Below are positions 33,262-43,345 of a stretch of DNA of 64,000 nt, in pieces. The stretch is from assembly GCF_024347075.1 (NCBI RefSeq), contig NZ_AP024900.1, positions 1,612,001 to 1,676,000 on the forward strand, given 5' to 3'. The position numbers and the translations under genes were made by a program. The notes below the pieces were generated by a model. The model worked only from the letters and a program-made list of their open reading frames with translations, was not told where the DNA came from and did no database searches. The stretch is from Vibrio rarus. Its GTDB lineage: Bacteria > Pseudomonadota > Gammaproteobacteria > Enterobacterales > Vibrionaceae. The first letter of the stretch is position 1; every line of letters starts with the position of its first letter.

Positions 33262-34926
33262 ATGAGCACAAACAATAAACCTTGGATCAATGCTTATCCG
33301 AGCGACGTACCTGAATTTATAAACACTCAACAATATAAAAATATTAATGAGATGTTTGCCAAGACGTTTGACAAGTTTGCAGACAAAACCGCCTTCATTA
33401 ACATGGGTCATTCACTGACTTACCGTGAGCTCAATGAAAAAAGTTCTGCCTTTGCAGCGTATCTGCAAGGGGAGCTAAATGCGAAAAAAGGGGATCGCAT
33501 TGCGTTAATGATGCCTAACTTGTTGCAATACCCTATTACTATTCTCGGGGCCTTAAAGGCCGGCCTAGTGGTAGTGAATGTGAACCCCTTATACACACCT
33601 AGAGAGTTAGAGCATCAATTACGTGACTCTGGGGCGACCATTATTGTCGCTGTAACCAACTTTGGAGACAGCTTACAACAGGTGATCAGCCGTACTAGCC
33701 TAAAACACGTCATTCTAACCAGTATTGGCGACGCGCTAGCCCCTCATAAACGCACTTTAGTTAATTTTGTGGTGAAGTACGTCAAAAAAATGGTGCCGAG
33801 CTTTCACCTGCCCGGAGCTATCTCACTTAGACGAGCCTTAACCGAGGGGAAAAAATTAGATTTTAACCCCCCAGTGATAAGCCACGATGATTTGGCTTAT
33901 TTACAATATACCGGTGGCACCACAGGCTTAGCGAAAGGGGCGATGCTCACGCACAAAAACATCATTGCAAATGTACTGCAAGTCTTCGGCCACTTTGGGC
34001 CACGCACCGCAAAAGAGAATGAATACGCCGTTACCCCCCTTCCCCTTTATCATATCTTTGCCAACTCGGTAAGCATGATGCTGATGATGTATATGGGGGG
34101 CACCAACCTCTTAATCACCAATCCTAGAGATCTAAAAACCTTTGTTAATGATTTAAGTAAATACCCATTTACCATGATTTTTGGTCTCAACACCCTATTT
34201 GCTGCGTTAAATAATAACGCCAAATTCAGAGATCTGGATTTCTCCCATGCGGAGTTCACCATTGCAGGCGGTATGGCGACGCAAAAACACATCGCCGATG
34301 AATGGCAACGTATTACCAGCATGCCCATTATTGAAGGGTACGGCTTAACCGAATGCTCCCCTGTTGTCGCCGGTGGCGTACATACTCAGCAAGAATACGT
34401 TCCAGCCGTTGGTGTACCATTGCCAAGCACAGAGCTAAGAATTGTCGATGAAAACGGACTCCCCCTTGGTATAAACGAAGTAGGTGAGATTCAAATTCGC
34501 GGTGAACAGGTCATGAAAGGGTACTGGAAGCAGCAAGCAGAAACCGATGCTGTACTTTCCGCAGATGGCTGGCTCAATTCTGGGGATATCGGTCGCATGG
34601 ATGCCGATGGCATTTTCTATATCGAAGATAGAAAAAAAGACATGATTTTAGTATCTGGCTTTAATGTCTTCCCAACCGAAGTGGAAGAAGTGGCGACCTT
34701 ACACCCAAAAATTCTCGAAGCGGCCGCCGTTGGTGTCGCCGATGACATTGCCGGTGAGCGAGTGAAACTGGTGGTGGTTACCCGTGGTCCTGTGACGGTA
34801 GATGACATTAAAAAACACTGTCGCCAGCACCTAACCGGTTATAAGATCCCTAAAGTGATCGAATTTAGAGACGAGTTACCAAAAACCAATGTAGGTAAGA
34901 TCCTACGTCGCGAATTGCGTGACTAA
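33262..34926 (+). CDS. fadD: Long-chain fatty acid-CoA ligase FadD
   Basis: Activates fatty acids to acyl-CoA with ATP for beta-oxidation or phospholipid use; works at the inner face of the membrane. At 554 residues it is close to E. coli FadD (561). The AMP-binding signature is YTGGTTGLAKGAMLTHKN (near residue 215), followed by GYGLTECSPVV, the GDIGRMDADGIFYIEDRKKDMI segment and the C-terminal lysine motif KTNVGKILRRELRD. It stands alone, with its own terminator at 34940. Confidence 0.93.
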   Translation: MSTNNKPWINAYPSDVPEFINTQQYKNINEMFAKTFDKFADKTAFINMGHSLTYRELNEKSSAFAAYLQGELNAKKGDRIALMMPNLLQYPITILGALKAGLVVVNVNPLYTPRELEHQLRDSGATIIVAVTNFGDSLQQVISRTSLKHVILTSIGDALAPHKRTLVNFVVKYVKKMVPSFHLPGAISLRRALTEGKKLDFNPPVISHDDLAYLQYTGGTTGLAKGAMLTHKNIIANVLQVFGHFGPRTAKENEYAVTPLPLYHIFANSVSMMLMMYMGGTNLLITNPRDLKTFVNDLSKYPFTMIFGLNTLFAALNNNAKFRDLDFSHAEFTIAGGMATQKHIADEWQRITSMPIIEGYGLTECSPVVAGGVHTQQEYVPAVGVPLPSTELRIVDENGLPLGINEVGEIQIRGEQVMKGYWKQQAETDAVLSADGWLNSGDIGRMDADGIFYIEDRKKDMILVSGFNVFPTEVEEVATLHPKILEAAAVGVADDIAGERVKLVVVTRGPVTVDDIKKHCRQHLTGYKIPKVIEFRDELPKTNVGKILRRELRD

Positions 34927-34939
34927 TTAATCGTCCCTC

Positions 34940-34973
34940 TTGGGCCTAACCAAAAATGGCTAGGCCCAACTTT
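34940..34973 (+). terminator. Probable terminator after fadD
   Basis: TTGGGCCTA (34940-34948) pairs with TAGGCCCAA (34961-34969), extended by ACC/GG in the loop. The T-run is short (CTTT), so it is weaker than the others here. Confidence 0.6.
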
Positions 34974-35068
34974 CCCCCATTAACCTATCCCATTCCCTCC
35001 ATCAGGAACGCATAGTTTTTCACCCCACACTCTTATATACTGCTCCCTCTTTCAAAGGGAACCCTATT

Positions 35069-35419
35069 ATGGAAATGCTCATTGTTTCATCGGAACAACA
35101 AAAACGACTCATCATGCTTTTTATTGCTAAAAAAGCATCAATGTCTGATAAAGCTTTGCTGAATAATCTTAATGCTTATGAAGTGAAATCCTCCGTTTAT
35201 GCGGCATTCAAACAAGCCCCAGATCTTCGCGTAGAACGTATTCTATTACCTGCCTTTGATGATAAAAATGCCAAACTGCTTGGCGGCGATTTTCTATATC
35301 GTTATTTATCAAAAGGGTATATCTGTTTAGGGAACTATACTGGCAAGCCTAAGCCTGATTTAACACCATGGGGAGTGCGCTCAGTTCGTATGCTTCCTAA
35401 AGTTGGCTTTGGTTTATAG
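35069..35419 (+). CDS. Uncharacterised 116-residue protein
   Basis: I do not recognise this family. AAGGGA lies about eight nt upstream of the ATG, which supports translation. It is a mixed helix/strand, basic protein without signal peptide, membrane segment or cysteine clusters. The C-terminal half contains YRYLSKGYICLGNYTGKPKP. An early internal Met (MLFIAKK) is an alternative start. It is 145 nt downstream of fadD and 50 nt upstream of another unknown gene; those two may form a small unit. Confidence 0.6.
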   Translation: MEMLIVSSEQQKRLIMLFIAKKASMSDKALLNNLNAYEVKSSVYAAFKQAPDLRVERILLPAFDDKNAKLLGGDFLYRYLSKGYICLGNYTGKPKPDLTPWGVRSVRMLPKVGFGL

Positions 35420-35469
35420 CCACTTTAAACACATTTCGCCCCACATTTTGCCACAGTACAGGACACATA

Positions 35470-36057
35470 ATGAGTGAGTTAACACCTCAACAAGAGCAAG
35501 CCATTGCCACCTTTAAAACCAATATGCATTTCCCAGGCGATGGGTACCATGCTTTGATTATTGAACTGTGTAAAACCTATCAGCTCCCCTTTCAAAAAGT
35601 CCGTAAGGCTCTGATGAGTAACCAAAAAGCGATAGAGAAGAACATTCGTCAACAATATGACCAACTCACAGAAGATGACCTAACACAACAGGCTTGGCTT
35701 AACCTAGTGCACGGGGAGCTAAAAGGGATGGCCACCCATAACAGTAGCTTAATGGCAACCTTGCAAGCCAATGCAAACTACATTCACGCCCTTAAGCAAA
35801 TTAACAGCGGTATAAACACCGAACCGATGCGCGAACAAGTGTTGGAAGCGTTATTTTTGGCTTATGAAAAGGTGATGTTTAAACCTTTAGCCGCCATGTT
35901 GCACACCACGGCGCTGTATTGGAAGTTAATGCGCGCAGAGGAGATCCATGTCATGACTCAAGAGTATCGCGCATGGTTTAGTGACTACCCACAACATATG
36001 GAGGTGGCTGCGCACCTATTCACATTGCAGCAGCAGGTTCAATCGCTAACGCTCTAA
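35470..36057 (+). CDS. Uncharacterised helical 195-residue protein
   Basis: The family is not recognised. AGGAC precedes the ATG by seven nt. The sequence is almost entirely amphipathic helix, rich in Gln and Leu, with no signal peptide or transmembrane segment. The N-terminal 60 residues (MHFPGDGYHALIIELCKTYQ, then PFQKVRKALMSNQKAIEKNI) look like a small helical domain. Transcription is convergent with pbpC, with a shared terminator between them. No function can be assigned. Confidence 0.6.
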   Translation: MSELTPQQEQAIATFKTNMHFPGDGYHALIIELCKTYQLPFQKVRKALMSNQKAIEKNIRQQYDQLTEDDLTQQAWLNLVHGELKGMATHNSSLMATLQANANYIHALKQINSGINTEPMREQVLEALFLAYEKVMFKPLAAMLHTTALYWKLMRAEEIHVMTQEYRAWFSDYPQHMEVAAHLFTLQQQVQSLTL

Positions 36058-36064
36058 AAGCAGA

Positions 36065-36107
36065 AAGGATAACCTTCGTCACGCATCACAGGTTATCCTT
36101 ACTTTGT
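36065..36107. terminator. Bidirectional terminator between convergent genes
   Basis: AAGGATAACCT (36065-36075) and AGGTTATCCTT (36090-36100) form an 11-bp perfect stem with a 14-nt loop. T-rich bases follow on the plus strand (ACTTTG) and A-rich bases precede it, so it can serve both the unknown gene and pbpC. Confidence 0.7.
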
Positions 36108-36134
36108 TCCCTTGTTACCTTATCGGTTATACGT

Positions 36135-38300
36135 TCATTGTGAGGGGTATACGGTGATACTCACAGAGGAGCAAGTGCTGTCATTGCACGCTTTAATTTG
36201 ATGCGTACCAGATAATGACGCTGCCACGATATGATCCCCCACCACATTGCCATCTAAATACCAACGTGACGACACACTAGACGATTTTAAGGTCAATACC
36301 TGCCCCGGGTAAGGATAAATATGACTGCCATCTTGCGGTTGAATAATATCAATGAAATGCGTGGATTGACTGTGCTCTTTTTTCCAAGACAATAAGGCTT
36401 GAGGCCACTGATTAGCCTTAGATAAACGCTTATCACGACGTAAGGTTCTCGGTGTCACGCCGTCTATCGTCCACGCGACTCTTTTTTCAATACAGTCTTT
36501 GTTGGCAACCATAGCCGTTGCTAACCCGCTAGGCCAACAAATAGCTTGCTGAACCACTTGCGGTGGCTTAGTCACTGATTGTTGATCTTTAGGCAATAAG
36601 TCAAACACATCAAACAAAAAAGGGGCCGCCATTGTTGCTCCCGTTTGCCCTACATAGGGGGAGCCATCGGGTCTGCCAATCCAAACACCAACGGTATAGT
36701 CATTACTGGTACCAATAGCCCAAGCATCACGATAACCATAACTGGTGCCCGTTTTCCAAGCGATTTTACGCCCATATTTGGCTTGCGGTCTATCTGGTGG
36801 GCTTATGCCTTGCAGTATATGGCGAGTAATCCAAGCGCTTTCTGGGCTCAACAAACGTCCTTGCAAAATAGGATCTATCTGGCTTAATCTTGGTTTTATG
36901 GCCATACCTTGCCGACTTAATGCCGTATAGTACATAACCAATTCACGCAGCGTAGAGCCGCCACCACCTAACACTACCGTTAAATTTATATCCGCTAAAC
37001 GTAGCGATGCCCCTAAGATCTGCATCTGCTTAACGAAATTTTCTACGCCAATTTTATCAAGAAGATACACGGCGGATATATTTTTTGAACGTTGCAGCGC
37101 TTCGCTGGCTGACACTTTCCCTTGCACATGTTTATCAAAGTTTTGCGGTTTATAACCGCCAAACGCCATAGGGATGTCCAGCAGCAAACTTTGCGAGTGT
37201 ATCAAGCCGTCATCTAACGCCCTGCCATAGACAAACGGTTTTAAGGTTGAACCTGGTGAACGCACCGCTCTGGTCATATCCACATGACCAAAACTGCGCT
37301 TACTGTCCATATCCAGCGATCCCTTATAGGCCTTCACTTTACCCGTTTTATTCTCCACCACCATTACAGCCACCGACAAGGCTTGTGACAGTTCGCTAAA
37401 TCTCTGATGAACAATAGCATTCACATTGTTTTGTAACTCACTATCTATGAAGGTGGTGATTGTGGAAGCGCTCGGATCTTGCATATCTTCATTATGTTGT
37501 TGGCGATGCTTTAACTCACGCGCCAATAGCGGCACTTGCCGTTTAATGGGCATGCGCCCTGCCGCCACTTTTTCCTGCTTAAGTAATTGGTACTCTTGCT
37601 CGGTCAACATCCCTTCAGTAATTAAACGTCTGAGCACCTTGTTGCGCGCCTGCAAGGCGGTTTTCGGGTGTCTATCAGGACGATACACACTAGGCCTTTG
37701 CGGGATCACGGTTAATAACGCAGCTTCAGAAATATTTAAGTTTTGGGCTGACTTACCAAAATAACGCTCACTGGCTGCCGCCACCCCTTCAATGTTTCCT
37801 CCCATAGGCACATGAGTAAGATACATATTCAAAATGTGTTGCTTGCTGTAGTGATGTTCTAATTGTAAAGCGCGAAAGATCTGCTCAAGCTTCCCCCAAT
37901 AAGAGCGATCTATGGGATATAAGATACGCGCTACTTGCATAGTTAAAGTTGACCCACCAGAAACGATTTTTCCATAACGAAGGCGCTGATACGCAGCGCG
38001 AAATAGCGCGCCTATATCCACGCCCTTGTGCGTGTAAAAATCGTGGTCTTCATAGGCCAGCAGTGACTGCAGGTAGATTGAAGACACTTGATCCACTGTA
38101 ACGGGCGTACGGAACGTGCCATTAGCATCGGCAAATTGACGTAACACTTCTCCTTGTGACGATAGTACATTCACTGCGTTACTTTTATGTATCTGTTGCG
38201 GCAAGGGGTATGCCCAATTAAGCGCATACCAACCGCCCACAGTCACAGCAAAGGCGCATACCATCGCTGTGACTGCAGTGATTATCCCTGTTTTGATCAT
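36135..38300 (-). CDS. pbpC: Penicillin-binding protein 1C
   Basis: Bifunctional class A peptidoglycan synthase anchored by an N-terminal membrane helix (residues about 5-28), 721 residues. The glycosyltransferase domain has EDHDFYTHKGVD (catalytic Glu84) and GGSTLTMQVARIL. The transpeptidase domain has the SxxK serine in SPGSTLKPF (near 345), SKN in RSKNISAVYLL, and KTG in WKTGTSYGYRDAW. A C-terminal PBP1C-specific domain (about 630-721) is present. The start overlaps the alpha-2-macroglobulin stop by four bases (ATGA), the coupling known from E. coli. It is thought to repair peptidoglycan after attack, together with the macroglobulin. Confidence 0.93.
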   Translation of the reverse strand: MIKTGIITAVTAMVCAFAVTVGGWYALNWAYPLPQQIHKSNAVNVLSSQGEVLRQFADANGTFRTPVTVDQVSSIYLQSLLAYEDHDFYTHKGVDIGALFRAAYQRLRYGKIVSGGSTLTMQVARILYPIDRSYWGKLEQIFRALQLEHHYSKQHILNMYLTHVPMGGNIEGVAAASERYFGKSAQNLNISEAALLTVIPQRPSVYRPDRHPKTALQARNKVLRRLITEGMLTEQEYQLLKQEKVAAGRMPIKRQVPLLARELKHRQQHNEDMQDPSASTITTFIDSELQNNVNAIVHQRFSELSQALSVAVMVVENKTGKVKAYKGSLDMDSKRSFGHVDMTRAVRSPGSTLKPFVYGRALDDGLIHSQSLLLDIPMAFGGYKPQNFDKHVQGKVSASEALQRSKNISAVYLLDKIGVENFVKQMQILGASLRLADINLTVVLGGGGSTLRELVMYYTALSRQGMAIKPRLSQIDPILQGRLLSPESAWITRHILQGISPPDRPQAKYGRKIAWKTGTSYGYRDAWAIGTSNDYTVGVWIGRPDGSPYVGQTGATMAAPFLFDVFDLLPKDQQSVTKPPQVVQQAICWPSGLATAMVANKDCIEKRVAWTIDGVTPRTLRRDKRLSKANQWPQALLSWKKEHSQSTHFIDIIQPQDGSHIYPYPGQVLTLKSSSVSSRWYLDGNVVGDHIVAASLSGTHQIKACNDSTCSSVSITVYPSQ

Positions 38301-41300
38301 TTGATGGTCACAGTCTCAGTAGAGCCTGGCTCATAAACAAAACGTTCTGGCGCGTACATATCCTCAATATACACATTAGGCACCTCTGACACCCCTTTGG
38401 TTTCTGCGCGCATCACATAATAAAATGTGTATTTTTTTCCCGCAGACATATTCAATGCGGCAACATAGCGGTCATTACGAAACTCTTCCATCTCCACGTC
38501 ACTGGAATAGAAGTCTAACGACTCAAGTAGCTCTTTCGAGTCAGTAAAGTCTGGATTTTCTAGTACCAATCCCGCTGGCAGATAATCCACCAGCATCCCT
38601 TTGTCCACATTCTCATTCAAGCGTACACTCACACGAGCAACAATCGTTTGCCCTACCTGCCATTGGCCGCTGTTAATGGGTAACCCATTCTCATTAAAGT
38701 AGTCACGATCCACCTCTTTAAAGGCAATGGAACTACTGAGCATATCTGGATCAGCGTAGCCATCAATGGACTCAGTGACATAGATAGGCTGCGCGGTGTC
38801 GTTATTAAATGTATCCCCTAACTTCATGGTAAATGGCTGAGTGGCTTGTACCGAATAGCCATTTTGCGCAATGGTCACAGGATGTTGATTTAATGCTTGC
38901 AACTCAAACCCTGCTTTGGCTAAGGCGTACTTCTCTTGGGTACTAAAATAGCGACGACGATTTAGCCTGTTAAAAATCTCCTTGGCAGCTTCAATTCGCA
39001 TATTGGATAACTGCGGATTAATCGGACCTAGTTGCTCCAATTCACTGACGATAGACACCAGTTTGCTGTACGACGATATGGCAGAGTCATAATAACTACC
39101 CACCACAATGTAGGGACTGTCATCCACAGCGGCAAAATAACGCTTGCTGGTACGCATATCACCTAATCGGTAAAACGTCGCCCCTAGATAGGCATTACTT
39201 AGACTGCTGTCGACGTTCAAGTTTTTTAAGTAGCTTTTCGCATCTGAGAACGACAATAGCCCTTCTCGGCTTAGAACATAACCCGCATAGGCCAAGTCAT
39301 TCACATCCTTAGAGTTGTAGAGGTAATAGTGCAAGCGCTGAACCAATTTATCCAGCATGTCTTGATTAACAAGGTTCGGATGAGCGGCTTTCACATCAAA
39401 TAAGAAGCTCGCCACATACGCCGTTAACCACTTTTCTTCATAGGAGTTGCGGCCCCATAGACCAAAGCCACCTTGGGCATTTTGATAGTACGAGAGGCGC
39501 ATGACCGCTCGTTGCAACATATCCGTGTCATTAACCGTTTGGTTATGCTTAGCCGAAACAGAACGGCTTTGTAATACCTTTTCCTTTAGTGGCAACAGCG
39601 AACTGTCATCCAGTAACCATGGGTAAGCCGTACTGGTGGTTTGCTCAACACAACCGTAAGGATAACGGAACAAGCCTTGTACAAAAGCGGTGGGTTCTAT
39701 TTCTGGCACTCGGCTAAACGAGATAGCGCTAATACCTTGATCTACAGGTAAAATGCCATTCCATTGTCCTTTACTCACTCGCATCACATCTCCGGAGCGT
39801 AACACTCGAGTGGATTTTTTACTCACGTATGGCGATGGCGTACGCACCGGCACACGCCAATTACGCTGCACGGTATAGTCCGCACTATCCACTGACAATT
39901 GCAATGTCGACATGGCGGTCGTGTTACCCACCTCTATAGGCACAGCAAAATGCCCCTTTTCTCCTGGAGAGAGCATCAACACTTTTTGCGGATCACCTTG
40001 TAGGGTAATGCCATTCTCAGCACTAAGTGACAGTGTGACTCGTTGTCTCTTTTTAGTTTGGTTTGATGCTTCTACCATCACCTGGCTTTGGCTATCTGTA
40101 GCAAAGAAACGCGGCACTGAAAGCTCAGCAACAATAGGAGCGCTAACCGTTACGTCTTGTGTGTTCTGGCCAAATTTATTGCCATCAAACACGGTAGCCA
40201 CCATTTGTACTTCACCGTTATAGTCAGGCACATGCAGTTGCACTTCGGCCTCACCATTACTGTTTAATTTAACCGGAGGTAATACGGTATTGAAGGTTTT
40301 ACTCTCCACTAAGTTGTCCATAGGTTTGCTGCTATTGAGGTCTTCATCACCACCATAACGATGACGAATGAACGACGACGGGCGTGATTTAAACTGTCTT
40401 GAGTATAAATCTACGATATCGGCACCGAAGCGTTTCTGCCCATAGAACCAATCAAACAGGTTAGGCACTTTATAACGGGACATATTAATGATGCCTTTAT
40501 CCGCAACCGTTAATACCACATAACCATTGTTTATTGCTTGGTGCCCTTTCACTTTGACCTTAACGGTTTGAGTGGTAAAAGGTTGCAGTTTTTCCGGTGT
40601 CACTAGGCTCACATCTAAGTGGCGATGGCCTCGGTATAGCTTAATGGGTGCAACGGCTAAAGAGCGATGCACAAACGAGTTCTGTGAGTTCACTAACGTC
40701 CCCACCAGATACAAGTCGTATCGTTGTAAATCTTGCGGTATTTTAAGTCGAACCTGAGTTTTGCCTTTTAGATCCACGGTCGCGTGCTGGTAGGTTTTAT
40801 CCCCTACTAATTCTAAAGTCACCAGTCCATCAATAGGCGATGAAAGATCAACGGTAATGTACTCCCCTGCTAGATAATTTTCTTTATCCAACTTCATAGC
40901 AAGTTGATCAGGTTTCACTGGAATTTGCTTGTTTTCTTCATCCCAACCCGCCTCAAAGTTATACACGGTTTTTTGTCCACTAGGGGCTATAGCAGTAATT
41001 CGATAGTCACCCCATCTCACTGGTATAGAGACCACATTACCCTGTTGTTTTAGATTTTTAACCGAGGATTTCACCACACGCCATTTGTTGTCTTGACGCA
41101 AATCCCAACCTGAGCTTTCATTAAACACCCAATAATAGCCACCCGTATTTCGTTCAACCCTAATAGTAACTTTATCTGATAGGGTTTTATCACCGGTTTC
41201 ATTAAGTAGCAAAAGGGAGAACTTGGCATCGGTGTAATAACCAATGGCATCACTTGCCGGCTTAATACCCACAATAGATTGACCATTTGCAATAAGCACT

Positions 41301-42961
41301 TTTTTTACTCGGGTTGTCGTCGCGCCGCCGGTTTCAAACAATTGGTTATTGATGGTTAACATGGCTGGACCCTCTAACGCTTCTTTTTCAATAGGCGTCA
41401 GTGTTACGGTTCCGTGTCCTTGTTTGTCTAGATTCATCTCTACGGTTTCAGGGGCCTTACTCGATGAAATATAATGTTCCGTACCCACAAAATAGTTTTG
41501 ATACTTACCTGGGAAGTGAGTAATAGATTGCAGAGTTGATCTTATGGTTAACTTATTACCATCTGCAGGTTGACCGTACAGATAACGCCCGTTCACATCC
41601 CCTGTTATAGCCTCTCCTGCTTGTGCTGATGCGGGCAGTGATAGCGTAAGATCCATACGCTCAGGTACAAACTCCGCCACATTAAAGTTAAAGGTGCCAA
41701 TGGCTTGTTTCGCGGTTTTATTGGCTAAGATAGTGGCGCTCCACTTACCTAACTTGGCCGATGCTGGAATAGTAAAGTCAAAATTAAAGAAGCCCGCAAT
41801 GGATTGTTTTACGGTACGTGACAGAGCCACTTTACCATCCGGTGTCACCACCTTAACAAACACGCTGTTCAGGGAACTGATATCCCCAGACTCTTTACGA
41901 ACCAGCACGTTTAGTTTCACTTTCTCTGAAGGTTTAAACAAGTTGCGATTGGAGAAAACAAAGCCGTTTATCTTTTTATCAGGCAAACCCGCCACTTTAA
42001 AATCCGACAAATCCAGAGGCACTTCCTTCATAGGTAGCACGGCTAACCCATGCTGACTTTCGATGACAAACACATCATCTTCAGAGCGGTTTGAGTAATT
42101 CATTTGCACAAATCCGTTACTCACATGCCCAGTACCATGAATGCCATTTTTGCCTACAATGGTCACTTTTCCTTTTGCCAGTGGACGATTACTGGCAAGA
42201 TCCACCGCTTGTAGTGACACTTTGTTGGCAAACACTTTTCCTTGTACCCCAATATCGGACAGCAGTACGTGGAAGATTTTAGGTCTTTCAAATGAGTTAG
42301 TTGGCTTTATGGCAAGGATGTACCAACCGTTACTGAGGTTATCTGGAAGGGTTAAATTGGATTCAACGGTTTCATTCTCCTTAACCGGAGGAAACTTAAA
42401 ACTTAAATCGGTTTGATGGGTAAAGTTTTTTCTCAAACGCTGGGCTGTCCAGTTGCTCAACTGCTCAGAATAAAAGTAAGAGGAAAACAATTTTGGCATA
42501 TTATCAACGCGATAAATAGAGACTAATGCTCCGCTGGCATTGACACTTTCAATAGGTATCGCGCGATCACCGGTCGCATTGATAAACGGTCCCTGCCCAA
42601 TGATACGCACGGATGGTTGGGCTTCATAAATAGTAATGTATTCCACCTGGTCTAATAGACCGCGCTCAATACCATTTAATGACACCGCATACTCACCTAC
42701 GCCATCTCGACCAATAGGTAAATATTGATAAGTGCGATCCGGCGATAAAATCCACGGAGTGCTGAGGCGTTTTTTATCTTTCACCACCGCAATATCTAAT
42801 GCCTGATGAACGACGCCATCTAAACTGACCACCACACTGGTTTTTCCGTTTATTTTACCCTCAGTGACATCCGTTACCGACACAGCAAAAGCGCGTCCGG
42901 CAAAACAGACAATGCAAAAGAGGGTAAACAGGCGAATCATTCGCTTTACCGATGTTTCCAT
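38297..42961 (-). CDS. Bacterial alpha-2-macroglobulin (YfhM-like protease trap)
   Basis: Large periplasmic protease inhibitor, 1554 residues, which traps attacking proteases by a conformational change and an internal thioester. The thioester motif is GCVEQT (Cys1104 to Gln1107). Multiple macroglobulin-like beta domains occupy the first half, including a bait region; the end has the receptor-like domain. E. coli YfhM is an outer- or inner-membrane lipoprotein, but here the N-terminus (MIRLFTLFCIVCFAGRAFA) lacks a lipobox and looks like a signal peptidase I substrate, so the protein may be soluble. Translational start could be Met1 or Met8. The 4-base overlap with pbpC couples the two. Confidence 0.88.
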   Translation of the reverse strand: METSVKRMIRLFTLFCIVCFAGRAFAVSVTDVTEGKINGKTSVVVSLDGVVHQALDIAVVKDKKRLSTPWILSPDRTYQYLPIGRDGVGEYAVSLNGIERGLLDQVEYITIYEAQPSVRIIGQGPFINATGDRAIPIESVNASGALVSIYRVDNMPKLFSSYFYSEQLSNWTAQRLRKNFTHQTDLSFKFPPVKENETVESNLTLPDNLSNGWYILAIKPTNSFERPKIFHVLLSDIGVQGKVFANKVSLQAVDLASNRPLAKGKVTIVGKNGIHGTGHVSNGFVQMNYSNRSEDDVFVIESQHGLAVLPMKEVPLDLSDFKVAGLPDKKINGFVFSNRNLFKPSEKVKLNVLVRKESGDISSLNSVFVKVVTPDGKVALSRTVKQSIAGFFNFDFTIPASAKLGKWSATILANKTAKQAIGTFNFNVAEFVPERMDLTLSLPASAQAGEAITGDVNGRYLYGQPADGNKLTIRSTLQSITHFPGKYQNYFVGTEHYISSSKAPETVEMNLDKQGHGTVTLTPIEKEALEGPAMLTINNQLFETGGATTTRVKKVLIANGQSIVGIKPASDAIGYYTDAKFSLLLLNETGDKTLSDKVTIRVERNTGGYYWVFNESSGWDLRQDNKWRVVKSSVKNLKQQGNVVSIPVRWGDYRITAIAPSGQKTVYNFEAGWDEENKQIPVKPDQLAMKLDKENYLAGEYITVDLSSPIDGLVTLELVGDKTYQHATVDLKGKTQVRLKIPQDLQRYDLYLVGTLVNSQNSFVHRSLAVAPIKLYRGHRHLDVSLVTPEKLQPFTTQTVKVKVKGHQAINNGYVVLTVADKGIINMSRYKVPNLFDWFYGQKRFGADIVDLYSRQFKSRPSSFIRHRYGGDEDLNSSKPMDNLVESKTFNTVLPPVKLNSNGEAEVQLHVPDYNGEVQMVATVFDGNKFGQNTQDVTVSAPIVAELSVPRFFATDSQSQVMVEASNQTKKRQRVTLSLSAENGITLQGDPQKVLMLSPGEKGHFAVPIEVGNTTAMSTLQLSVDSADYTVQRNWRVPVRTPSPYVSKKSTRVLRSGDVMRVSKGQWNGILPVDQGISAISFSRVPEIEPTAFVQGLFRYPYGCVEQTTSTAYPWLLDDSSLLPLKEKVLQSRSVSAKHNQTVNDTDMLQRAVMRLSYYQNAQGGFGLWGRNSYEEKWLTAYVASFLFDVKAAHPNLVNQDMLDKLVQRLHYYLYNSKDVNDLAYAGYVLSREGLLSFSDAKSYLKNLNVDSSLSNAYLGATFYRLGDMRTSKRYFAAVDDSPYIVVGSYYDSAISSYSKLVSIVSELEQLGPINPQLSNMRIEAAKEIFNRLNRRRYFSTQEKYALAKAGFELQALNQHPVTIAQNGYSVQATQPFTMKLGDTFNNDTAQPIYVTESIDGYADPDMLSSSIAFKEVDRDYFNENGLPINSGQWQVGQTIVARVSVRLNENVDKGMLVDYLPAGLVLENPDFTDSKELLESLDFYSSDVEMEEFRNDRYVAALNMSAGKKYTFYYVMRAETKGVSEVPNVYIEDMYAPERFVYEPGSTETVTIK

Positions 42962-43200
42962 ACATAATCCTTAATTAATACACTTATTTTATATTCATAT
43001 GATAAATGATTTATTTGTGATTTAGGTGAACAATATGTCAATTAGAGGTGAGAATTTTTCAGGCTAGCCAGCCATTTCACAGATTTTCTGACACAAAGAG
43101 CTTCATTAGTAAGCCTTTGAGGTAACAGCAGTTTGTTAACACAATATAATTTTTGCTGTGTAGTCTGTTTGTTGCTTAAAATGACATCAGTGGTCTAAGG
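42962..43200. other. Upstream region of the macroglobulin operon
   Basis: AT-rich, no reading frame. It should contain the minus-strand promoter for the macroglobulin-pbpC operon; no unambiguous -35/-10 pair can be singled out. Confidence 0.35.
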
Positions 43201-43216
43201 GAGCAACACAAGGCTT

Positions 43217-43241
43217 GCTCTAGAAAATGACCCTCTAGAGC
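43217..43241. terminator. Hairpin downstream of the helicase gene
   Basis: GCTCTAGA (43217-43224) and TCTAGAGC (43234-43241) form a perfect 8-bp stem. It lies 105 nt beyond the helicase stop codon on the minus strand. There is no long T-run on either side, so terminator activity is uncertain. Confidence 0.35.
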
Positions 43242-43252
43242 ATTAGCCCAAA

Positions 43253-43286
43253 TAATGACTACCGGTAAAATAATGACTACCGGTAA
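43253..43286. repeat. Direct 18-bp duplication
   Basis: TAATGACTACCGGTAA at 43253-43268 recurs at 43271-43286, an 18-nt period. Each unit contains ACCGGT. No further copies are seen nearby. Confidence 0.7.
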
Positions 43287-43345
43287 TACCGCTCACCGTA
43301 ATATCATTGTCAAAAATAACGCCACAACAACGCTTGTCTTAACTA

